From Fibrobacterota bacterium (GTDB taxonomy: Bacteria; Fibrobacterota; Chitinivibrionia; Chitinivibrionales; JANQEN01), in NCBI GenBank assembly GCA_030619215.1, contig JAUXBV010000253.1, forward strand, positions 1-5,826: 5,826 nt of DNA. Reading direction: 5' to 3'. Under the pieces are notes generated by a model. It made no database searches, was not told the origin of the DNA, and was given only the letters and a program-made list of their open reading frames with translations. Positions 1-5,826 of the stretch are shown one piece after another (position 1 is the stretch's first letter; each line of letters begins with the position of its first letter). The position numbers and the translations under genes are program-made.

Positions 1-2834
1 CTGTTTTGCTCATGCCATGCATATTTACTCGCTTCTGCGCTGTCTGCCGAATCACCCCAGAAGTACTGTGTTGTAGTGCCGCCCCGGCACGCATACTCCC
101 ATTCAGCTTCGGTTGGGAGCCTGTATCCGCTATGTTCATAACGAATTACCAGGCTGTCAAGATTTGTACAGCCTTCTCCCGGATTAACGGGGATACCGGT
201 ATAAACATAAACAGTATCAAGGGTATCAGCTTTTGATTTTGCATTGCAGTATAATACCGCATCATACCAGGTCAAATTCTCAACAGGCAAGTTTTCTCCT
301 GCATTGACTGATGGATTTACGTCCATCAACTCTCTATAATCTATCTGCTTTACCTCTTCCGGGTCCATCCAGAAGTCACATGTAAAAGTAACGGTATGCT
401 CCATAGTATCCTGAACACCACCTGGTTTCCCCATCTGAAAGCTTGAATACTTTGCAGGTATCAGAACCATCTCTCCGGGGACAAATTCAGCTTTTAAGTT
501 CAAATCGGATGTAACTATACCTTTTATCGTGGGATTAACAGCCGAATCATCGGGCACATCACCGCTCCAGTTACTGAATTTATATATGCTGGAGGAGGTT
601 TTCGCAGCAAGTGTATATTGCGTTCCATATTTAACATAGTTGGTGTCATGAGGTAGCGTGCCAGGGCCTATATTAGAAATATAGCCTCCTTTACTCGCAG
701 TTCTTATAACGATACAGATATCCGTTACAATAATGGTGACATATTGACATTCGAAAAGGGCATCGTCGTCTACGACAAATGCAACATTATACGTATCGGC
801 ATCGGTGTAGTTTGTCTGCCATTCAAACGATCCTTTTCCATTGCCGCTGTCTGTAAAGACAACGCCGTCAGGCAGTGACAATGCGTAAAGATAGAGCGAA
901 TCACCGTTGATATCGGTTGCGGAAACGGTAAACGAGATTGTATCACCCTCCTCAACCGTTACGTCTTCAATAGGCTCCAGCACCGGTGCGGTGTTTGAGT
1001 CCACCACTTCCAGATGCACAATAAAGGTGTCTTTCAGAGGAGGCGAGGCATTGTCCGTTGCTATAAAGGTTACATTGCCGAATGTAAATTTCGTATCAGC
1101 GCTTGAGACCTGAAAGTTCGGCCGGTAGGTAAAAAGACCGGTTGTTGTCTCAAAATGCGCTGAATCAGGTTTATTGAGAGGGATCTCAAGGGTCGGTAAT
1201 TCTCCGGGGTCCGGGTCCGTGACCGTAACCGTACATACCAGTGTCTGCATTTCCATAATGCGAATAGTGTCACCGGACTGGTATGTGCCTATGGTTATAT
1301 TAGGCGGAAGTTTTATATCACCGACTGCGATATCGATCTGTGCAACAGCGGTATCATAACCGTCGGTCGCATGGATCTCAATGGTATAGCTGCCGCCGTC
1401 ATCCGCATTTGACTGCCATGAAAGCGTAGAGTCGGTAAACACTATTGAATCGGGCCGTGGCAGGGTCGTTTCTGCCATAGAATAGGTAATCCTGTCCGTG
1501 TCAGGGTCATCCGCTATAAAAAAGATATTCAATTCAGCGCCTGCATCAATTTTATAATAAGGGGCGGGAAGGCTGTCGCGAAACTCCGGCCTCTGGTTGT
1601 CATTGGTAACGGTAAGGGAGAGAACGCACGGGCTGTAAACTTTCCCGTCACATGCAAGAATGATAATATAATAGTGCCCCGCATCATTAAGAGCCGGTCT
1701 ATAGGAATATAAACCGCGTTCGGTAATGGTATCAGTGGAAGGCTTTGCCTGTATAAGGCTGAATGCCAGGATGTCATTATCAGGATCCTTGCATGAATCT
1801 ATGAGCGATAGATTGAATACGTTGCCTTCACGAACGGTACCTGTGATTGTATCGCTCTTCCACTGCGGAGGATGATTCCCGAAAGCAATCGTGTATGGCA
1901 CGCTGACATCCTCTCCCCATAAATTTGACAGGGAGCATACATACGCACCCGTGTCAGGCAAGCTTAACGAATCGGAAATATGAAGCGTGTCATTTATCGC
2001 GCCGATAATCATTAAGCCGTTATGGGACCATTTGTACTGCAGGGGCTCGCTTCCCGTTGCTTCAACATATAAAAAGATACTCGAATCCTCCTGAGGAATT
2101 GCGGATGCCTGAATAACTTTACCATTCAGAATGGCAGGCGCGCTGTGTATCAAATTCAGATTATACGGCTCTGTAGAATCACTGCCCCACTCACTTTCAA
2201 CAATACACTTATACATACCGCGGTCAGATAACGCCAACGATGAAAAGTATAAAGTATCATCATATTTACCGGGCTTGAACTCTGTATCATCCTTATACCA
2301 TGTAAACGTCAAAGGCCCCGTACCGGTCACAGAGATGTAAAAGCAGAACAGCGAATCAACAACGTTCTGCCCGAGGGTATCTATTTTTTTATCGTTGCCC
2401 AATAACGGGGGAACTCCTTCTACTTCAACATTATAAACATATTCTATTACCGTATCCGGCCTTACGAAAGTAAGCGATAAGCTCTGGTCACCAAAAGATG
2501 ACAGCACGCATGGCTTAAGAGAAATGACTGAATCTGTATACGCTATGTCCGAGCTTGTATCAGCATAGAGGATATTGCCGTCCGAATCTTCATACACGAG
2601 CATCATGTCAGTTACACGGTGCGGCGTTTGAAGCTTGACAGTTAAAACAAGCGTGTCCATATAATAGAAGGTGCTGTTTTCATTAATGGTATCCGTACAG
2701 GCAGAGTCGGCAAACAAACCATAAACGATCTCAGAACCCGAAAAATCGGGCTTCTCAGGGCTGATACATAAAAAGAACAAACACATAGTAACAGAAAGAG
2801 TTAAAAGAAAGAACCCTGGTTTTATGCGTATCAT
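1..2834 (-). CDS. Large secreted/surface multidomain protein: Ig-like, cadherin-like, InlB B-repeat-like and FGE-sulfatase (SUMF1) domains; 3' end outside window
   Basis: The frame is open without a stop for 944 codons from ATG 2834 to the window edge, so the C-terminus is missing. TAA lies two codons upstream of the ATG and AAGGA precedes it, which fixes the start. Residues 1-24 form a basic-then-hydrophobic export signal; Cys23 is a possible lipidation site but LFFLC is a poor lipobox. After an unassigned beta-rich region (25-135) come two Ig-like domains (about 138-225 with Cys164/Trp179/Cys210; about 228-315 with Trp269/Cys300), then four cadherin-like domains (about 321-412, 413-506, 507-612, 613-705), each with an acidic DPDxD-like loop. 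Residues 706-785 resemble an InlB B-repeat (KFSNWSGD). From Met789 an FGE-sulfatase domain begins: [22 protein letters not shown] around Trp856, and [17 protein letters not shown] at 903-919. Family members make formylglycine, act as other non-haem enzymes, or are non-catalytic lectin-fold domains; the active-site cysteines would lie past the edge, so activity is unknown. Probable location is the cell surface. Confidence 0.9.
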   Translation of the reverse strand, partial: MIRIKPGFFLLTLSVTMCLFFLCISPEKPDFSGSEIVYGLFADSACTDTINENSTFYYMDTLVLTVKLQTPHRVTDMMLVYEDSDGNILYADTSSDIAYTDSVISLKPCVLSSFGDQSLSLTFVRPDTVIEYVYNVEVEGVPPLLGNDKKIDTLGQNVVDSLFCFYISVTGTGPLTFTWYKDDTEFKPGKYDDTLYFSSLALSDRGMYKCIVESEWGSDSTEPYNLNLIHSAPAILNGKVIQASAIPQEDSSIFLYVEATGSEPLQYKWSHNGLMIIGAINDTLHISDSLSLPDTGAYVCSLSNLWGEDVSVPYTIAFGNHPPQWKSDTITGTVREGNVFNLSLIDSCKDPDNDILAFSLIQAKPSTDTITERGLYSYRPALNDAGHYYIIILACDGKVYSPCVLSLTVTNDNQRPEFRDSLPAPYYKIDAGAELNIFFIADDPDTDRITYSMAETTLPRPDSIVFTDSTLSWQSNADDGGSYTIEIHATDGYDTAVAQIDIAVGDIKLPPNITIGTYQSGDTIRIMEMQTLVCTVTVTDPDPGELPTLEIPLNKPDSAHFETTTGLFTYRPNFQVSSADTKFTFGNVTFIATDNASPPLKDTFIVHLEVVDSNTAPVLEPIEDVTVEEGDTISFTVSATDINGDSLYLYALSLPDGVVFTDSGNGKGSFEWQTNYTDADTYNVAFVVDDDALFECQYVTIIVTDICIVIRTASKGGYISNIGPGTLPHDTNYVKYGTQYTLAAKTSSSIYKFSNWSGDVPDDSAVNPTIKGIVTSDLNLKAEFVPGEMVLIPAKYSSFQMGKPGGVQDTMEHTVTFTCDFWMDPEEVKQIDYRELMDVNPSVNAGENLPVENLTWYDAVLYCNAKSKADTLDTVYVYTGIPVNPGEGCTNLDSLVIRYEHSGYRLPTEAEWEYACRGGTTTQYFWGDSADSAEASKYAWHEQN

Positions 2835-2840
2835 TTTTTA

Positions 2841-2847
2841 TCCTTTT
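2841..2847 (-). promoter_or_regulatory. Ribosome binding site of the large surface-protein gene
   Basis: Read on the minus strand the bases are AAAAGGA, followed by six bases (TAAAAA) and the ATG at 2834. The AAGGA core and its spacing are typical of a Shine-Dalgarno site, and an in-frame TAA lies between it and the ATG, so translation in this frame cannot start further upstream. Confidence 0.75.
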
Positions 2848-2866
2848 GAATGTAAGGTAGAAAAGG

Positions 2867-2900
2867 GTTATACCAGCTTAGATAGTAAATATAAATTATA
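2867..2900 (-). promoter_or_regulatory. Candidate promoter elements upstream of the large surface-protein gene
   Basis: On the minus strand there is an exact TATAAT at 2900-2895 and, further down, TGGTATAAC (2875-2867), which is an extended -10 form (TGn plus TATAAC). The second has a TTTATA at 2895-2890 at 17-base spacing, matching four of six bases of TTGACA. The TATAAT has no good -35 partner at 16-18 bases. Either would give a leader of a few tens of bases. The region is AT-rich, so chance matches are likely; this marks where a promoter could sit, not a proven one. Confidence 0.3.
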
Positions 2901-3040
2901 CCGGTATTTTGCTGATTCCACCTTTTTTCAATTAACTATTTTACCGCGCTCTAATGCAAAGTAATGGAAAGATTATAAAAACCTATTGTTCTATGTTTTA
3001 TTGAAAAATTTGGGATTTATTATAAACTCATTCTGGCTTA

Positions 3041-3074
3041 TTAAATATTAAACGGAGGCACTTAAATATTTAAG
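3041..3074. repeat. AT-rich palindrome and direct repeat in the gap after the exported-protein gene
   Basis: CTTAAATATTTAAG at 3061-3074 is a perfect 14-base palindrome. Its TTAAATATT core (3062-3070) is repeated exactly at 3041-3049, 21 bases away, which is about two helical turns. The pair lies within the 287-base gap 2835-3121, past the stop of the middle gene and more than 200 bases upstream of the large gene. It could be a binding site for a dimeric regulator, but in sequence this AT-rich a chance origin is also plausible. Apart from the candidate -10 elements and the ribosome binding site I see nothing else in this gap. Confidence 0.45.
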
Positions 3075-3121
3075 AATACAAACTGCAATTCAACTATGGT
3101 TAATAACTGTCTTTCAAGTTT

Positions 3122-4261
3122 TTAGTAACAGGGCGATATGGTATTCGTTCTGATATCAAATTCACCCAATTCACCTAATACTCTTCTTGGGAAACACTGC
3201 TCCGGGTCTTCACATCCTCTATCTTCAATAAGGTAAAATTGTGTTCTAAAAACCTGGCAATTATTCTTGACATCTATTAAATGAAGTGAACAATATATTC
3301 TGTCATAGGCATTCATTTCTTCCATATCAGCCGATGGGTCGTCTGCGGGGACTGACATGTTACCAATAGATTTAAATCTAAATCTATATTTAATTTGCTC
3401 AAGAAGCTTCTCACTTTTAAATGATGTCAATTTATCAATAATAAGAAGAAAATCAACCGAAGATTTTTTCAAAGAATTTCCCAATTGTGAATCAAATACG
3501 TTACTGTATGAATCCAGGTTTATATGCTTACATTCTTCATTTAATAAAGAATCATTGGGTTTCGTAAGTTTCAAAATCATTATTTTATTCTCATAGAAAT
3601 ATTGCTGCATCTCTGCCTCAATAACATCCCTGAGTTTTTCTTGAAATGAATCCTCCCTATCACTAAGAATTTTATAGGATATTTTCTTATCCTCCAGATT
3701 ACTACATACCAGTTTATTTATATAAAATGATTTTAATGTTCGCTTTTTCCTCTGTTTTGACAAAAACTCGATAAGATTATCAGTTGCCTCAAGAATATTA
3801 TCCTTTAACTCATCTTCTTCATTACGAATATGAGATGTACAGCTTTTTTTTACGTAAAAAACCTTCTTATTATTTGCCGGATTTAATCCATTAATTTCTA
3901 CACTAAATTTAGTCTTATAAGATACAAATTCTTCATCTGATTCTTCCTCACCGTCGTAATCCAAAGTAAGTATAGTGAATTTGAATGTAAGGTCATGCTT
4001 CACTATTTTACTTTCTTCTATCACCTCATAATTTGTATAGCCGTTAATTCCCAACGTCATTGCGGTTAAGAAAAGATTTAAATAGTAACCTTGCGGCTTG
4101 TCTCCATTAAATTCTTTTAATGTGTCAACAGGACTAAAGAGTATTGTCATGGAGCTTCTTAAATACTTTTTATCAAAAATTTTGTACGTATTTACACCGC
4201 TGAAAATTTCATTAGAAAGGATAGACACCATAAAAAAACATACCAGAAATATTCTTTTCAT
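3122..4261 (-). CDS. Predicted exported protein of unknown function, possibly two CsgG/LpoB-like modules
   Basis: This is a complete 379-codon gene from ATG 4261 to TAA 3122-3124. I do not recognise the family. Residues 1-21 (MKRIFLVCFFMVSILSNEIF) look like a cleavable signal peptide with no clear lipobox, so the product is probably periplasmic or secreted. No other membrane segment is evident. The mature part seems to hold two alike halves: each has a helical stretch, a strand rich in F/L/I/T (HDLTFKFTILTLDY near 90; VDFLLIIDKLTS near 270), an acidic insertion (EEESDEE; DDPSADMEEMNAYD), then a strand pair ending in VFYVKKS or VFRTQFYL. That order resembles CsgG/LpoB-like lipoprotein domains, an inference only. 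Several cysteines occur, mostly toward the C-terminal half. No ATG, GTG or TTG start is seen in frame just upstream, and the ribosome binding site is weak (purine-rich AAAGAAAT). The base composition is clearly more AT-rich than both neighbours, suggesting separate acquisition or relaxed constraint. Confidence 0.85.
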   Translation of the reverse strand: MKRIFLVCFFMVSILSNEIFSGVNTYKIFDKKYLRSSMTILFSPVDTLKEFNGDKPQGYYLNLFLTAMTLGINGYTNYEVIEESKIVKHDLTFKFTILTLDYDGEEESDEEFVSYKTKFSVEINGLNPANNKKVFYVKKSCTSHIRNEEDELKDNILEATDNLIEFLSKQRKKRTLKSFYINKLVCSNLEDKKISYKILSDREDSFQEKLRDVIEAEMQQYFYENKIMILKLTKPNDSLLNEECKHINLDSYSNVFDSQLGNSLKKSSVDFLLIIDKLTSFKSEKLLEQIKYRFRFKSIGNMSVPADDPSADMEEMNAYDRIYCSLHLIDVKNNCQVFRTQFYLIEDRGCEDPEQCFPRRVLGELGEFDIRTNTISPCY

Positions 4262-4434
4262 ACTATTTCTTTTTGTTTCATTCTGAATACCGTGTTTAAT
4301 ACATATATTAATTAAATAGCATTTATCATTTATAAATCTGGAAAAATATTCCCTATATAAATATAAATTTTATAAACAATATCAAATACTGATTTAAAAA
4401 CAAGGCTTAATTGACTTGAAAAAAACCTAGGCCC
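4262..4434. other. AT-rich intergenic region between the PEGA-protein gene and the exported-protein gene
   Basis: This 173-base gap is extremely AT-rich, with many TATA/TTTATA strings on both strands, so it could hold the promoter of the downstream gene but no single -35/-10 pair stands out. A short inverted repeat GGAAAAATATTCC lies at 4340-4352. Just past the stop of the upstream gene a CCTAGG palindrome is followed (minus strand) by seven T residues, but no stable stem can be drawn, so I do not call a terminator. Confidence 0.5.
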
Positions 4435-5826
4435 TTAATAGCTGCATGGAACCCTGATCAGTATACTTCTGTTTTTCCCCGGATGAAAGGTGATTTTCCG
4501 AATGCATGTTTCATTGTTAATGACAAATTTCATCTCATGCTTACCGGAAGATACCTTCAAATCCCCATAATTTGATTCACCTATATACTTCCCATCCATG
4601 TATACCTTGGCTTTTGGTGGAATGGTGGTAATAAATACGGTAGCGTCCCTTCTGTCTATAGCGGGTGCCTTCTCAGTGACGGGAGGTACTGCACCTGTTG
4701 TATCAACCTCAACTTCTATGAAAGATTCCCGCTCTTTCAATGGTTTGGATTGTGTCTTTTTAGCTAAATCCGGCGTTTTTGTTTTTAGGGGCTTTTCCCT
4801 GGGTTTGGCAATGACAGGCTCCTGTTTCTTAACCGGCTTCTTTGGCTTTGCTACAGGCTCAGGCTTCTTTGCCGGTTTCTTTGGTTTTGGTTTTACCACC
4901 GGCTCAGGTTTCTTAACCGCCTTCTTCGGTTTTTTCCCTTCCTTCTGCTTTTTAATGCCGGTTTCAATCGATGTTTTCAGTGCTGTATAATCTTTCGCAT
5001 TCATATACTTTTTTAATAACGCACTCTCTTTAGAAAAAGCTGTATTAGCCTCACTGGCTTCACCTTTTACCAGTAACGTATAAACCTCATCAACGACACC
5101 AACAGCCTTTTTCCTCTCTTCCACCGCCTTCTTTGCCAGCTTATAATCAGTCCCCTGTAATAACGAATCAATATCTTTCGCGATAGCGGCGTTCTCTTTT
5201 TTCATTTTTTCGATCAGATCATTCTGCTTGTCTATCTCCTTTTTTTTCAAACTGTCACTTCGTTCGTTCTTTTTTGCAAGAGCGGTATATTCACTCTTCG
5301 CCTTATCAAGCGAAGTCTTATCTATCTTGATCCGGCTTTTTTTCTTCTTAATTACCCCTTCCTGCTTAACAATCGCCAGGTTTGCAGAGTTTAATTTCTT
5401 TTTTCCTTCTTTCCCGGCTGCGACACTGTCCTGCTGCGCTTTCTTATGTTCCTTATTAAGCTCTGCCAGCTCCTTTTTCTTCTCCTTAATGAGGCTATTA
5501 TATTTTGCTATCTCCTCCCTTAATAAAAGGAGACCGGCCTCATTTTCCTCCTTTGTATTAACACTGTCCCGGCGTTTAGTTTCAAGGTCTTCTTTTAATG
5601 CGTTTTGTTCCTCTTCCTGTTTACTGACAAGTTTATCCCTGGTATCCACCTTCTGCTGTGCATGGTATTCCTGCTCGTCATATTTTTCCCTCGCTTCAAT
5701 TTTATCCAGCTTCAGCTTCCCATGCTTATTTACCGAAGAGATAACCGCCCTTTCTTTCTTTGCGATAAGAGTGTCAAGCTGCGTTATCCCATACTTTAAC
5801 GACGTCTCTGACTTCTTTCTCGCATC
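4435..5826 (-). CDS. Lysine-rich coiled-coil protein with KP-rich spacer and C-terminal PEGA domain; 5' end outside window
   Basis: The frame is open from the window edge to TAA at 4435-4437, giving the last 463 residues. A GTG at 5647-5649 could be read as a start, but the same frame and composition (K/E/D/Q-rich) continue upstream of it to the edge, so the true start lies outside. In order: about 230 residues of highly charged helix with coiled-coil character (for example ELNKEHKKAQQD, KIDKTSLDKAKSE), a further helical part (to about 4936), a Lys-Pro spacer with repeated PKKxxKKPEPV units, an acidic linker, and a C-terminal beta domain of about 65 residues with PEGA hallmarks (TTIPPKAKVYMDGKYIGES, then SGKHEMKFV). 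PEGA domains are small extracytoplasmic beta domains, often tied to surface or wall proteins. The layout of helix, KP spacer and small C-terminal domain recalls TolA/TonB, but no sequence match to them is claimed. Export is likely but its N-terminal signal or anchor is not visible. Confidence 0.88.
   Translation of the reverse strand, partial: DARKKSETSLKYGITQLDTLIAKKERAVISSVNKHGKLKLDKIEAREKYDEQEYHAQQKVDTRDKLVSKQEEEQNALKEDLETKRRDSVNTKEENEAGLLLLREEIAKYNSLIKEKKKELAELNKEHKKAQQDSVAAGKEGKKKLNSANLAIVKQEGVIKKKKSRIKIDKTSLDKAKSEYTALAKKNERSDSLKKKEIDKQNDLIEKMKKENAAIAKDIDSLLQGTDYKLAKKAVEERKKAVGVVDEVYTLLVKGEASEANTAFSKESALLKKYMNAKDYTALKTSIETGIKKQKEGKKPKKAVKKPEPVVKPKPKKPAKKPEPVAKPKKPVKKQEPVIAKPREKPLKTKTPDLAKKTQSKPLKERESFIEVEVDTTGAVPPVTEKAPAIDRRDATVFITTIPPKAKVYMDGKYIGESNYGDLKVSSGKHEMKFVINNETCIRKITFHPGKNRSILIRVPCSY
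4801..4935 (-). repeat. Imperfect tandem Lys-Pro repeat inside the PEGA-protein gene
   Basis: Three adjacent units of about 13-15 codons encode PKKAVKKPEPVVKPK, PKKPAKKPEPVAK and PKKPVKKQEPVIAK. The DNA is repeated too (GGCTCAGG and TTTCTTAACCG recur on the plus strand), so the units arose by recent duplication or are kept alike by slippage. Such segments are extended, positively charged spacers. Length variation between strains would be expected. The long open frame on the opposite strand here is a by-product of this composition. Confidence 0.75.

Noticed and set aside
3357..3596. 79-residue plus-strand open frame
   Set aside because: It is fully inside the exported-protein gene on the opposite strand and has no supporting ribosome binding site or recognisable domain.
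4261..4284. Seven-codon frame (MKQKEIV) whose TGA overlaps the ATG of the exported-protein gene
   Set aside because: A leader peptide coupled by an ATGA overlap is possible, but so short a frame is expected by chance and lacks a ribosome binding site.
4415..4437. Possible rho-independent terminator after the PEGA gene (CCTAGG followed by seven T residues on the minus strand)
   Set aside because: CCTAGG has no room for a loop and no longer stem can be drawn around it, so the T-run alone is not enough.
4598..4990. 130-residue plus-strand open frame rich in Phe, Gly and Ser
   Set aside because: It lies opposite the KP-repeat and PEGA coding part of the minus-strand gene; its FFGF-like repeats are simply the complement of Lys-Pro codons, and a credible protein is encoded on the other strand.
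5647..5649. GTG as the start of the coiled-coil/PEGA gene
   Set aside because: The frame stays open with the same Lys/Glu-rich character up to the window edge, and no good ribosome binding site precedes the GTG, so the gene is better treated as 5' truncated.
5605..5799. Hydrophobic plus-strand open frame of 64 residues near the window end
   Set aside because: It is antisense to the coiled-coil coding region, and its hydrophobicity follows from complementing Lys/Glu-rich codons.

Overview
The window carries three colinear protein genes, all on the minus strand. No RNA gene, mobile element or CRISPR array was seen. Read in the direction of transcription (from high to low coordinates) they are: (1) the 3' part of a lysine-rich coiled-coil protein ending in a PEGA domain (5826-4435, its start lies beyond the window); (2) a complete, AT-rich gene for a 379-residue predicted exported protein of unknown function (4261-3122); (3) the first 944 codons of a very large secreted or surface protein (2834 to beyond position 1). 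The third protein carries Ig-like domains, four cadherin-like domains, an InlB B-repeat-like domain and the beginning of a formylglycine-generating-enzyme (FGE-sulfatase/SUMF1-type) domain. The two edge genes are cut by the window, so their lengths are minimum values.

Organism: the protein content points to a Gram-negative-type bacterium that exports many large, threonine- and aspartate-rich multidomain proteins. FGE-type domains with a tyrosine-rich DTVYVYTG stretch just before the [13 protein letters not shown] motif, attached to Ig-like arrays, together with PEGA-domain proteins, remind me of the Fibrobacterota/Chitinivibrionia and neighbouring phyla. This is recollection, not a search, and I would hold it loosely. 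The coding DNA of the first and third genes looks to be in the mid-40s % GC in sampled lines; the middle gene and its flanks are much more AT-rich.

Layout: 1-2834 giant surface protein; 2835-3121 AT-rich gap with an AAGGA ribosome binding site, candidate -10 elements and a palindrome plus direct repeat at 3041-3074; 3122-4261 exported unknown; 4262-4434 very AT-rich gap; 4435-5826 coiled-coil/PEGA protein. The gaps of 287 and 173 bases mean that a single operon is possible but not shown.

How they may work together: all three look like cell-envelope proteins (a candidate periplasm-spanning coiled coil with a small beta domain, an exported protein possibly made of two CsgG/LpoB-like modules, and a large surface protein with a lectin-fold C-terminal domain). 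A shared envelope function is only an inference from adjacency and orientation. I do not see a clear-cut new system; the most interesting items are the domain build of the large protein and the internal duplication suspected in the middle one.
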